Assembly (NCBI GenBank): GCA_035910535.1 | Contig: JAMHXF010000111.1 | Span: forward strand, 279,080 to 343,079 | Length of the DNA stretch: 64,000 nt | Source: Archangium_A sp035910535 | GTDB taxonomy: Bacteria > Myxococcota > Myxococcia > Myxococcales > Myxococcaceae | Direction: 5' to 3' | Part shown: positions 9,565-17,440 of the stretch, in pieces | Layout of the letters: every line of letters begins with the position of its first letter | How positions within the stretch are numbered: the stretch's first letter is position 1 | Notes under the pieces: model-generated | Database searches by the model: none | Seen by the model: only the letters and a program-made list of their open reading frames with translations | Told to the model about the DNA's origin: nothing | Position numbers and translations under genes: made by a program

Positions 9565-10761
9565 ATGTCCAAGTTCGAGGTCCACATTCCCGCAACTGAC
9601 GGAAATGGCTTCAACGTCACTCTGAAAGTCGGCGCGGACAACTGGATGGCGGCGCTCAAAGCCGGCCTGCAGAAGTTGGGTGAACAGGGCGCCATCAGCC
9701 AGAACGTGATGGTCGACATTCAGGACGACAACTCGATTCACGTCACGGAAGCGGCGTCGGGTCGCGTGTTCCGCATTCGCGAGCTGACCGAAGAAGAAGC
9801 CGCGAAGGCCCAGGTGAAGCGCCCGTCGCAGATTCGGCCCGCGCCCGCTGCGGTGACGACGGCACCTCCGCCTGCGCTCGGGAGCTCGCGCGCCGAGGCG
9901 AAGACAGACACCGGCTTGCCGGCGGTGAAGGTCGCCCCCGAGCGCCCCGTGCCCGCCAACAACGCGAAGACGCAGCCCGTCGCGGTGTCTGATCTCGAGG
10001 CGACCGCGCGTGGTGGCCCGCCGATCGATCTCAACAAGACGATGCCGGGCGGTCCTCCGCTTGGCGTCGTCATGACGCCACCCAAAGCGCAGCCAGCGAA
10101 GGCCGCACCAGCGTCCGCGCCGCGTCGTGAACACCGCTCGTCGGCGCGCATCGAGCTCAAAGACGTCGAGGAGCTGGTGCAGCCGGTCAAGCCACACACC
10201 GGCAGCATCGGTCGCGTGAAGTCGACGCCCAACGCGGCGAAGTCGCAGCGTCAAGAAGCCGAAGAGATTCTCGCAGACATCTTCTTGCGGGTGGTCGAGC
10301 TCGGCGGCATGCGCGACATCGAAGCGGCGATGGAGTTCGTGCTCGATCTCGCGATGGAAAAAGTGCCGTGCGAGTCGGCGTCGGTGCTGCGCGCAGATCT
10401 CGCGACCGGCGACCTCACGTTCGTCGCGGCGCGCGGCCCCAAGGCGAAGGACATCATGCGCGCGAAGCTCGTGATCCCCGCCGGCACGGGCATCGCAGGC
10501 TTCTGCTCAGCCGAAGGCGTTTCACTCGCCGTCAGCGACGTCGAGAAAGACCCGCGCTTCTACGCCGAGGTCGGTGAGCGCGTGGGCTACGCCACGAAGT
10601 CGATGCTCTGCGCGCCGATGATGACGCACGGCCACTCGTTCGGCTGCGTGCAGCTCATCAACCGCAAGGGCGGGCCGCAGTTCCTCGAACATGAGGTCGG
10701 CGTGCTCGCCTACCTCGCGCACCAGGCCGCGCTGTTCCTCAACCAGAAGCTGCTGGAGTGA
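9565..10761 (+). CDS. GAF-domain signalling protein
   Basis: 398 residues from the ATG at 9565; a TTG at 9547 would add six residues. Residues about 1-85 form a small alpha/beta domain that I do not recognise (KFEVHIPATDGNGFNVTLKV). Residues about 90-225 are a Pro/Ala-rich linker. Residues about 230-395 are a GAF domain (LDLAMEKVPCESASVLRADL, later IPAGTGIAGFCS and MLCAPMMTHGHSFGCVQLIN). GAF domains bind small ligands or mediate dimerisation in signalling. There is no attached kinase, cyclase or DNA-binding domain, so it must act through a partner. It is divergent from the ABC/OmpA operon. Confidence 0.82.
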   Translation: MSKFEVHIPATDGNGFNVTLKVGADNWMAALKAGLQKLGEQGAISQNVMVDIQDDNSIHVTEAASGRVFRIRELTEEEAAKAQVKRPSQIRPAPAAVTTAPPPALGSSRAEAKTDTGLPAVKVAPERPVPANNAKTQPVAVSDLEATARGGPPIDLNKTMPGGPPLGVVMTPPKAQPAKAAPASAPRREHRSSARIELKDVEELVQPVKPHTGSIGRVKSTPNAAKSQRQEAEEILADIFLRVVELGGMRDIEAAMEFVLDLAMEKVPCESASVLRADLATGDLTFVAARGPKAKDIMRAKLVIPAGTGIAGFCSAEGVSLAVSDVEKDPRFYAEVGERVGYATKSMLCAPMMTHGHSFGCVQLINRKGGPQFLEHEVGVLAYLAHQAALFLNQKLLE

Positions 10762-10765
10762 CGCT

Positions 10766-11776
10766 TCAGTCTTTGAGCAGCTCGCGCAGCAGCACCGTCG
10801 CGTAGCTGCCAGCCGGCAGGGTGAAGCGCAGCTTGAGCGTGTCACCTTCGGCCGCGACGTCTTCGAGCGCGAGCGGCACGCGCAACGGGCGGCGAACGCC
10901 GAGCGTTTCACCGCCGCCTTTTTCGAACAGCGCCCGCTCGACGCCCTCGTCGGCCAGCACCGCAGCCTCGAGCGCGTCGACTTCACCTTCGGGGCGCCGC
11001 ATTTCAGGGCCGTAGAGCGGGCCGGTGGGGCTCACTTCAAAAGCGTCGACGCGCGCCTGGTCGACCACCGCGTCGGCGCAGATGAACTCACCGCCGGTCG
11101 GCACCTTCTTGAGCACATCTCCGACGAGCGCCTTCGCGTAGCTGCCGTCATGCAGGCGCTTCGCGAGTACGCGATTGAAGAGCTCCGACTGGTACGCCGA
11201 GAGGAAGAGCTTTCGCTCGAAGCGATCCCGATGGCGACCACCGGCGAGCAGAATCTGCTTTCCCTTCACCGCGTTGTCGCCACCGAGCCCGAAGCGTTGT
11301 TCTCCGAAGTAGTTCGGTACGCCGAGCTTCGTCAGCTGTTCGAGTGAACGCTTGGCCGCGTCGGCGTCAGTCACGCCGCGCAGCGTGAGGATGAAGCGGT
11401 TGCCGTGCAGGTGGCCACCCTTGAGCTTGTTGCGATGCCGCGCGTGGCGCAGCACGGTGACGCCCGGCATGGCGAACGTCGCGAGCTTCGGTTCGACGAA
11501 GCGGGCGGGCGCGCAGAGGTATTGGCGCGTGATGGCCTGGCGATCTTTGAGGCCGGCCCAGCTCACGTCTTTCTCGGGAAAGCCGCAGTGTCGCGCGAGC
11601 GCCTTCGCCACGTCTTGCGTCGACTGGCCGCGCTTCTCGACCCACAGAAAGAGGTGCTCACAGTCGAGCTCGCCGGTGGGCTCGTAGGCCGGGAGTTCTT
11701 CGACCTCGAAGTCTTCAGGCGTGGTCTTGAAGACGCCGCCAGCGCCGGGAATTCCCGCAGTGAGGTACGGCAACAT
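10766..11776 (-). CDS. truD: tRNA pseudouridine(13) synthase TruD
   Basis: About 336 residues from ATG 11776; a GTG at 11782 is possible. TruD isomerises U13 in certain tRNAs to pseudouridine. Diagnostic motifs are FKTTPEDFEVEELPAY near the N-terminus, SWAGLKDRQAITRQY with the catalytic Asp near residue 80, LKGGHLHGNRFILTLRGV, and PNYFGEQRFG around residue 155. All TruD motifs are intact and the length is normal. It follows the DUF4388 gene with only a few bases between stop and start, so it is probably co-transcribed. Its 3' end converges on the GAF gene. Confidence 0.95.
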   Translation of the reverse strand: MLPYLTAGIPGAGGVFKTTPEDFEVEELPAYEPTGELDCEHLFLWVEKRGQSTQDVAKALARHCGFPEKDVSWAGLKDRQAITRQYLCAPARFVEPKLATFAMPGVTVLRHARHRNKLKGGHLHGNRFILTLRGVTDADAAKRSLEQLTKLGVPNYFGEQRFGLGGDNAVKGKQILLAGGRHRDRFERKLFLSAYQSELFNRVLAKRLHDGSYAKALVGDVLKKVPTGGEFICADAVVDQARVDAFEVSPTGPLYGPEMRRPEGEVDALEAAVLADEGVERALFEKGGGETLGVRRPLRVPLALEDVAAEGDTLKLRFTLPAGSYATVLLRELLKD

Positions 11777-11783
11777 GTTCACG

Positions 11784-13133
11784 TCACTTCAGCTCGAGCG
11801 ACGCCAGGTGTTCTTTGACGCGGCCCGCGAGCTGCTCGTCGGCGGCTGACTCCAACAATTCGCCGGCCTGAAACAGCAGGAAGAACATCACGTCGGAAAG
11901 CGCCTGTTTGAGCGAGGCCAGCGGCTCAGAGCCCAACTGGCCTTCGGCGCTCAGTTGCTGGTAGCGCGCCACGAGCTCGCTGGCCGGCAAGACGCCGCCG
12001 TCGTCGAACATGAGCCCGGTCAGCACTGGCGAGGTCGACACGCCGTTGCCCTTGAGCGCGGCGTTCGCAGAGATGAGGAACGGCTCGAGCGTGCCACGCG
12101 CGGCGACCTCGTCGCGCACTTCACGGAAGATGGTGTTGAACACGCCGACCACCTTCTCGACCGTGATGCTCGCGGGGCGGGGCGGAGGTTGCGGCGCGCT
12201 GCGACGGGGCGGCGGCACCGGCGCGGTGACCACCGATGACGTCGACGACGTGGGCACAGGTGCTGCGTGCGGCGCTTCACTGACGCGCGCGAGGCCCAGC
12301 TCCATCAGGCGATGCACGATGCGCGTGGCGTCGAACTCCGAGAACCGCGCGAACTGACCGACCTCGATGACGGTGCGGTGACCGTCGATCTGCGTGAGCA
12401 CGGCCTGCTCTTCGGGCTCGAGCTCTTCGGTGGGCGGGTTCTTCGTCAGCACGTACATGCGCCCGTGCGGAATGCGCTTACGGAACTGCGCGAGCTCGTC
12501 GATTTTTCGGATGCTGTCCATCAGCAAGCCGTTCATCGAGAGCGAGAGGTTGTGCGTGAGCGCCTTCTCGTCGATCTCCTGATCGATGAGCGCAAACGCG
12601 CCGTCTTTCGCCAACATGATGCCGTGGAAGATCTCGCTGATCTGCTCGTTGAGGCACTTGTAGAGGTCGTGCGCCTTGATGAGCCCGCGCTCGACCAGCG
12701 CCTTGCCGATGCGCGAGGGCGGCGCCTCTTGAATGACGCGCTCGAGGGCCGCACGCGTCACGTAGCCCAGGCGCACCATCACTTCGCCAATGCGGTCTCC
12801 CGACGAATCACTCGCCGCTGAGCGCACGTCGCCGTCTTTGAGCAGCAGGCTCCGCTCACCCGACGGCGCGGTGACGCGCAGCACTCCGGTCCACCGCGAC
12901 TGCCCGAGGAAGGCGATGAGGTCGGCCAACGAGAAAGCGCCGCAGTCACCAGCCAGTACGACGCGGGGCCGACTTTCCTGCAGGCCGCCCTGGGCCGGGC
13001 TGCGCAGCATCAGAATCCAGTCGGGAGACGTGGTCTGCAGCCGGTAGTAACCCGAGCGACCGACGAGCGGAGAACCCTGCCCCTCGGCAGGGGCAAGCAG
13101 GCCGCGTGCATCGACGAGAAATCGTGCGTCCAA
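11784..13133 (-). CDS. DUF4388 (PATAN) domain protein
   Basis: About 449 residues. The start is uncertain: TTG at 13133, just after the upstream stop, or TTG at 13172, inside the upstream gene. A short N-terminal region precedes a DUF4388 domain (AGDCGAFSLADLIAFLGQSR, then GERSLLLKDGDVRSAAS), which in myxobacterial and cyanobacterial proteins mediates protein contacts in signalling and motility. Two helical segments follow that resemble the type II secretion GspE N-terminal fold (RIGEVMVRLGYVTRAALERV and IGKALVERGLIKAHDLYKCL). The Pro-rich linker and C-terminal helical domain are unassigned. No output domain is visible. It lies between dsbA-like and truD genes on the same strand. Confidence 0.75.
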   Translation of the reverse strand: MDARFLVDARGLLAPAEGQGSPLVGRSGYYRLQTTSPDWILMLRSPAQGGLQESRPRVVLAGDCGAFSLADLIAFLGQSRWTGVLRVTAPSGERSLLLKDGDVRSAASDSSGDRIGEVMVRLGYVTRAALERVIQEAPPSRIGKALVERGLIKAHDLYKCLNEQISEIFHGIMLAKDGAFALIDQEIDEKALTHNLSLSMNGLLMDSIRKIDELAQFRKRIPHGRMYVLTKNPPTEELEPEEQAVLTQIDGHRTVIEVGQFARFSEFDATRIVHRLMELGLARVSEAPHAAPVPTSSTSSVVTAPVPPPRRSAPQPPPRPASITVEKVVGVFNTIFREVRDEVAARGTLEPFLISANAALKGNGVSTSPVLTGLMFDDGGVLPASELVARYQQLSAEGQLGSEPLASLKQALSDVMFFLLFQAGELLESAADEQLAGRVKEHLASLELK

Positions 13134-13135
13134 GG

Positions 13136-14017
13136 TCAGTTCGAGGGCCAGGCGCTGTTGCCGGTGAGCCAATCGAGCTCATCGTCGACGGCGAGGTTGA
13201 GCGACTCGGTCGAGAGGTTGAGCGGGTACTTGCGCCCATTCACGTAGATGGACGGGGTCGACTCGACGCCCGCTCTCTTGCCTGCTTCTTTCGAGGCTTC
13301 CAGCTCGTCGATGTACTTCTTCGCGGCGACCGCTTTCTGGAACGCCTTCACGTCGAGGCCATTCTTCGTCAGCAACCCCTTGATGAAGTCCTCCGAGAGC
13401 GAGAGCTGGTTGTCGAAGAGCGCGTCGTGCACCGCCCAGAACTTACCGGCGTCACGCGCGAAGAGCGCCGCTTGACCTGCGTACATCGCGTTGGCGTGCT
13501 GCTGCAGCGGGAAGGGCATCATGCACAGGCGCACGTTGGCTTTCTGCTTCGCGTACGCCTCGAGAATCGGGCGCGCGGCGGCGCAGAACGGGCACTCGAA
13601 GTCGCTGAACTCGACCAGGGTGACCTTCGCGTCTTTGGCGCCCATGCACTGACGGTCATCAGGCTTGAGCTGCGCGCGCGGCTTGTTGAACCCCTGGTTG
13701 TACTTGCTGAGCGAGACGATGATTTCAGTGGCCGCCACGCCTTCTGCCGCGAGCGACGCCGCGTGCCCGACGAGCCGCCGCGTGTGCTTGCAGGCGTCGC
13801 CCTTCTTGAGCGAACCAAGCAGCGTCATCGGCCGGCCGCAGTAGTCGAACTCGTCGGTGAGGACGGAAGACAGCTCTTTCTTGGCTGGTGCTGACAAGCG
13901 GCCGAAGTCGAAGCCCGGCACGCCAGAAAGCACCTGAGCCGGGTCGTTTTGCGCCAGCGCCGCTGTTGAAACGAGCACCGACGCGACCATCACGAATTTC
14001 GCCAGAAGGTGCGCCAC
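13136..14017 (-). CDS. Periplasmic DsbA-like thioredoxin-fold protein
   Basis: I chose the GTG at 14017 because it gives a normal signal peptide (MAHLLAKFVMVASVLVSTAA, then LAQ); an ATG at 14083 would add a hydrophilic 22-residue extension. About 293 residues. After a helical N-terminal domain of about 100 residues, the DsbA/DsbG-like thioredoxin fold starts at VTLVEFSDFECPFC, with the CPFC active site, and ends with the cis-Pro loop GVESTPSIYVNGR. It probably makes or repairs disulfides in secreted proteins. It is followed immediately by the DUF4388 gene and is divergent from the asparaginase gene. Confidence 0.88.
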   Translation of the reverse strand: MAHLLAKFVMVASVLVSTAALAQNDPAQVLSGVPGFDFGRLSAPAKKELSSVLTDEFDYCGRPMTLLGSLKKGDACKHTRRLVGHAASLAAEGVAATEIIVSLSKYNQGFNKPRAQLKPDDRQCMGAKDAKVTLVEFSDFECPFCAAARPILEAYAKQKANVRLCMMPFPLQQHANAMYAGQAALFARDAGKFWAVHDALFDNQLSLSEDFIKGLLTKNGLDVKAFQKAVAAKKYIDELEASKEAGKRAGVESTPSIYVNGRKYPLNLSTESLNLAVDDELDWLTGNSAWPSN

Positions 14018-14081
14018 GGTGCGAGTCGTTGTAGCCACCGTGTTCTGGCTTGTAAAGGAACGCAAACAGGGCGCGCGGAAC

Positions 14082-15068
14082 ATGAAAAATCTCCTTCTGG
14101 TTCACACCGGCGGCACGCTCGGCATGAGCGGTCGTCGGCCTGACGCGCTCAAGCCCGGCTCGTTCTTCCGCACCGTTCGTGAACGCGTGCCCGAGCTGAC
14201 GCAGCTGGCGCGCGTCGAATTCGAGCTCTTCAGCAACATCGACTCCTGCGAGATGCAGCCCGAATTGTGGGTGCGCCTCGCGCGCCGCATCGCCGAGCGC
14301 ATCGACGACTTCGACGGCGTGGTCATCACCCACGGCACTGACACGCTGGCCGAGACCGCGTCGGCGCTCTCGTTCATGCTGCGGGGCCTGCGCAAGCCCG
14401 TGGTGTTGACCGGCGCGCAACGGCCGCTTGGTGAAATCCGCACCGACGCGCGCGTGAACCTCATCGACGCGGTGACCTCTGCGCTGCACGGCCCGCGCGA
14501 AGTGACGGTGTGCTTCGACTCGCACCTGCTGCGGGGCAACCGCGTGCGCAAGGTGTCGATCGCCGAGTACGACGCGTTTCAGAGCCCGAACCACGCGGGG
14601 CTGGGCGTGCTGGGCGTCGACGCGCGCTTCGAGCCGGGGCTGGTCTCGCGCGGTCGCTTCACGCTGCTCGACAAGGTCGACCCGCGCGTCTTCCTGCTCC
14701 GCATCTTCCCGGGGCTCGACCCGCAGATTCCGCTCTCGATTCTACCGCGCGTGCACGGGTTGGTGCTCGAGGCCTACGGCGCTGGCAACTTCCCGTCTCG
14801 AGAAGAGCTGGGCCGCTCGCTGACGCCGGTCTTCAACGAGGCGCGTCGGCTGGGCGTGCCGGTGCTGGTGGTGAGCCAGGCGCCGCGCAACGGCGTCGAC
14901 CTCTCGCTCTATGAGTCAGGAAGCTCGGCGCGCAACACGGGCGCCATCGGCGGCGGCGACATGACGGTGTCGGCGGCTGTGGTGAAGTTGATGCACGGCC
15001 TGGCCTGGTACCGGGGTGACGCGTTGCGCAAGTACCTCGAGCGATCTGTGGCGGGTGAGCGAACCTGA
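14082..15068 (+). CDS. ansA: Type I-like L-asparaginase
   Basis: 328 residues with no signal peptide, so cytoplasmic. It hydrolyses L-asparagine to aspartate and ammonia. The first catalytic motif is LLVHTGGTLGMSG at the N-terminus (nucleophile Thr near residue 11). The second is VVITHGTDTLAETASALSF near residue 82, with the Thr-Asp pair. A third conserved stretch is PVVLTGAQRP. The length and the lack of a leader match the type I (AnsA) family rather than the periplasmic type II enzyme. It is probably monocistronic or followed by the FHA-GGDEF gene 23 bp downstream. Confidence 0.92.
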   Translation: MKNLLLVHTGGTLGMSGRRPDALKPGSFFRTVRERVPELTQLARVEFELFSNIDSCEMQPELWVRLARRIAERIDDFDGVVITHGTDTLAETASALSFMLRGLRKPVVLTGAQRPLGEIRTDARVNLIDAVTSALHGPREVTVCFDSHLLRGNRVRKVSIAEYDAFQSPNHAGLGVLGVDARFEPGLVSRGRFTLLDKVDPRVFLLRIFPGLDPQIPLSILPRVHGLVLEAYGAGNFPSREELGRSLTPVFNEARRLGVPVLVVSQAPRNGVDLSLYESGSSARNTGAIGGGDMTVSAAVVKLMHGLAWYRGDALRKYLERSVAGERT

Positions 15069-15091
15069 GTGCTAGCGTCCTTCGGCTCGCG

Positions 15092-16006
15092 ATGGCTGAG
15101 GACAAGACAGCAGTACACAAGATCAGCGACCTGTTGGGGGAGGCGGCCGCCACCAACAGCGCGTACCTCATCATCATCAGCGCGAAGACTGCGGCCACCA
15201 TCGGCAAGATGATGAAGCTCGACAAGACCGAGTTCGTCATGGGTCGCTCGCCCGACACGCAACTGCAGGTCGAAGACGACGGCATCAGCCGCAAGCACTG
15301 CAAGATCTCCATGGCGCCGAACGGGCACTTTCAGCTCGTCGATCTCGGCTCGACCAACGGCACGTTCCTCAACGGCATCAAGGTGAACGTCGCCACGCTG
15401 CAGGACGGCGACAAGATTCAGATTGGCGCCAACACGGTCGTGAAGTTCTCGATTCAGGACCAGCTCGAAGAGCAGTACCAGCGCTCCATCTACGAGAGCG
15501 CGACCCGTGACGGCCTGACGCGCATCTTCAACAAGAAGTACTTCCTCGACACGCTCCGCAAAGAGTTCGCGTACTGCCTGCGACACCGCGTGCCCTTGTC
15601 GCTGGTGATGTTCGACATCGACCACTTCAAGAAGGTCAACGACACCTACGGGCACCCGGCTGGCGACTACGTGCTGCAGCGCGTGGCGGCGAAGGTCTCG
15701 GAGACCGTGCGTCAGGAAGACCTGTTCGCGCGCTACGGCGGCGAGGAGTTCGCGCTCATGCTGCGCGAGTCGGCGTCAGAGAAGTCGATTCGTTGCGCCG
15801 AGCGCTGCCGCCGCGCTGTCGACGGCGCCGAGTTCGTCTTCAACGGCACGCCGATTCATGTCTCCATCAGCCTTGGCGTGGCGACGGTGCTCGACTCTGA
15901 TTTCGCCCAACCCGAAGATCTCATCAGCGCGGCCGACAAATACCTGTACCGCGCGAAGAAGGGCGGCCGTAACCGCGTCGACGCGCTGGAAATCAGCGGC
16001 CCCTGA
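15092..16006 (+). CDS. FHA-GGDEF diguanylate cyclase
   Basis: 304 residues, cytoplasmic. Residues about 40-125 form an FHA domain that binds phosphothreonine peptides (FVMGRSPDTQLQVEDDGISR, then LGSTNGTFLNGIKV). Residues about 140-298 form a GGDEF domain with the active-site motif RYGGEEF and the metal-binding MFDIDHFKKVNDTYGH. The core residues for c-di-GMP synthesis are present. No RxxD inhibitory site is obvious directly before the GGEEF. The domain order suggests that Ser/Thr kinase signalling controls c-di-GMP output, a pairing known in myxobacteria. Its gene converges on the lipocalin-like lipoprotein gene with no gap. Confidence 0.93.
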   Translation: MAEDKTAVHKISDLLGEAAATNSAYLIIISAKTAATIGKMMKLDKTEFVMGRSPDTQLQVEDDGISRKHCKISMAPNGHFQLVDLGSTNGTFLNGIKVNVATLQDGDKIQIGANTVVKFSIQDQLEEQYQRSIYESATRDGLTRIFNKKYFLDTLRKEFAYCLRHRVPLSLVMFDIDHFKKVNDTYGHPAGDYVLQRVAAKVSETVRQEDLFARYGGEEFALMLRESASEKSIRCAERCRRAVDGAEFVFNGTPIHVSISLGVATVLDSDFAQPEDLISAADKYLYRAKKGGRNRVDALEISGP

Positions 16007-16537
16007 CTACTTGAGGCGGGTGAGCCCCGTCGCAAGCGCGCGCAGCTCCGGCGTCGCTTCGATGTGGGCCAGCGCATCGGCCCACGCGGCGTCGTTCATC
16101 TTCTGGCGCGCGATGACGTCGAGCCCCTCTGGCGTGGCGAGCGTCTTCGAGAACGTGATGATGGCGAAGCGCTCGCGCGGGTCGATGAACACCACGTCCC
16201 ACTCGCTGGCGAAGAGGCCGAGAACGCCGCGACCTCGCCACGTGAAATGTGTCGGCACCGTCGGGTGCTGCGTGTCGACCCCCTCGATGGTCTCGGTCAC
16301 ACCGTTCTTCTCGTAGCTGACGGTGTCGTCCATGCGCGGGCCGTCGACGTTCGAGTACCTGAAGCGTGGAGACTGCTTCGTGCCGTCGAGCCACATGGGG
16401 AAGGTCGTGCCTTCCACCAGCCACGTGCCCTCGAGTGAGCGCGCGTCGAGCAGCTGCGGGGTGTCGACGGTGCGCAGCGGCGTGACCGTCGCGCAGCCCA
16501 ACCATGAAAAGAGGACGATTGAGAGCGCGCGCTTCAC
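16007..16537 (-). CDS. Lipocalin-like lipoprotein (hypothetical)
   Basis: 176 residues with a short lipoprotein signal ending in FSWLGC (Cys 15). The mature part (LEGTWLVEGTTFPMWLDG, RFRYSNVDG, VSYEKNG and later FTWRGRGVLGLFASEWDVVF, RFAIITFSK) looks like a run of beta strands. The LxGTWxV motif and overall pattern resemble lipocalins of the Blc type, which bind lipids in the envelope. I cannot confirm all lipocalin motifs. The start overlaps the stop of the degenerate GGDEF gene by 4 bp, so they are likely co-expressed. Confidence 0.6.
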   Translation of the reverse strand: MKRALSIVLFSWLGCATVTPLRTVDTPQLLDARSLEGTWLVEGTTFPMWLDGTKQSPRFRYSNVDGPRMDDTVSYEKNGVTETIEGVDTQHPTVPTHFTWRGRGVLGLFASEWDVVFIDPRERFAIITFSKTLATPEGLDVIARQKMNDAAWADALAHIEATPELRALATGLTRLK

Positions 16538-17424
16538 GGCGCCGGGAGCGGGAATTCAGGTTTCCCGGCGGGCTGCGCTTCGGCGACGGTGACGAACTCG
16601 ACGCGATTGCCGCCACGCGCCTGTGCTGCGGTGAGGCCGTCTTGCGCCTGGCGCGCGAGGTCTGAAAAGCCGTACTCACGCCCCGGTTCGCCTGCTGCCA
16701 CGCCCAGCGAGATGGTGGGGTGCAGCACCGTGTCGCCTGCCTGCAACGTCGCGCGCGCCACGCGCTCACAGATGCGTCGCGCCACGATGAGCGAGCCCGC
16801 GAGGTCGGTGTGCGGCATCAACAACAGCACGCGATCTTGCGACTGCTGCACGGGGTAGTCGGTGTCACGCAGCGAGCGGCGAATGGCGAGCGCGAGGCCG
16901 CCCATCAACTGCGTCTGCAGCTCGGCGTCGATTTTTCCTTCGATGGGGTCGAAGCCCACCAACGCCAGCGCGAGTGGAAAACCGTAGCGACGCGCGCGCT
17001 TCACCTCCACGAAGAGCACCTCTTTGAAATGGGCGAACGTGTAGAAGTTCGTCGTCGGGTCGAGAATTCCATCTCCGGGCCGTGGCGAGACGGGGATCGA
17101 CGGCGCTCGGTCGCCACGCTCGGCGAGGCGCACCTTCAAGTCGTTGGGCGAGACAGGCAACGGCAGCACCGCGTCGGCCCACGCTGCCTTGAACCCTTTG
17201 CTCTGGCCCGCGAAGAGCAAGGCGTCGGGTCGCGCCTTTCGAACCTCGCGCGCGGTGCGGCTCGGGCTCTTGAGCGACGCGCCCAGCACCACGAGCTGCT
17301 CACGCGTGAGCGCTTCAGGTTCACGCGCTGCGCTGACCTTGAGGCCCGCTTTCTTGAGCGCTGCGGTGATGGCCTTGTGGCGCGAGGCGTTGGGCTCGAT
17401 GACTGCTGCCAGCTTGATGGTCAT
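16534..17424 (-). CDS. Degenerate GGDEF-domain protein
   Basis: 296 residues. Residues about 1-100 look like a receiver-type alpha/beta fold (IKLAAVIEPNASRHKAITAA) but lack a clear phosphoacceptor Asp pattern. Residues about 118-280 follow the GGDEF fold: FYTFAHFKEVLFVEVKRARR, LALALVGFDPIEG, RVLLLMPHTD and HPTISLGVAAGE. The catalytic GGDEF motif is replaced by QQSQDRVLLLM, and the metal-binding Asp of the first motif is in a changed context, so it should not make c-di-GMP. Such proteins often bind nucleotides or act as scaffolds. It lies close to an intact FHA-GGDEF gene. Confidence 0.75.
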   Translation of the reverse strand: MTIKLAAVIEPNASRHKAITAALKKAGLKVSAAREPEALTREQLVVLGASLKSPSRTAREVRKARPDALLFAGQSKGFKAAWADAVLPLPVSPNDLKVRLAERGDRAPSIPVSPRPGDGILDPTTNFYTFAHFKEVLFVEVKRARRYGFPLALALVGFDPIEGKIDAELQTQLMGGLALAIRRSLRDTDYPVQQSQDRVLLLMPHTDLAGSLIVARRICERVARATLQAGDTVLHPTISLGVAAGEPGREYGFSDLARQAQDGLTAAQARGGNRVEFVTVAEAQPAGKPEFPLPAP

Positions 17425-17440
17425 GATTTTCGTGACTCCT

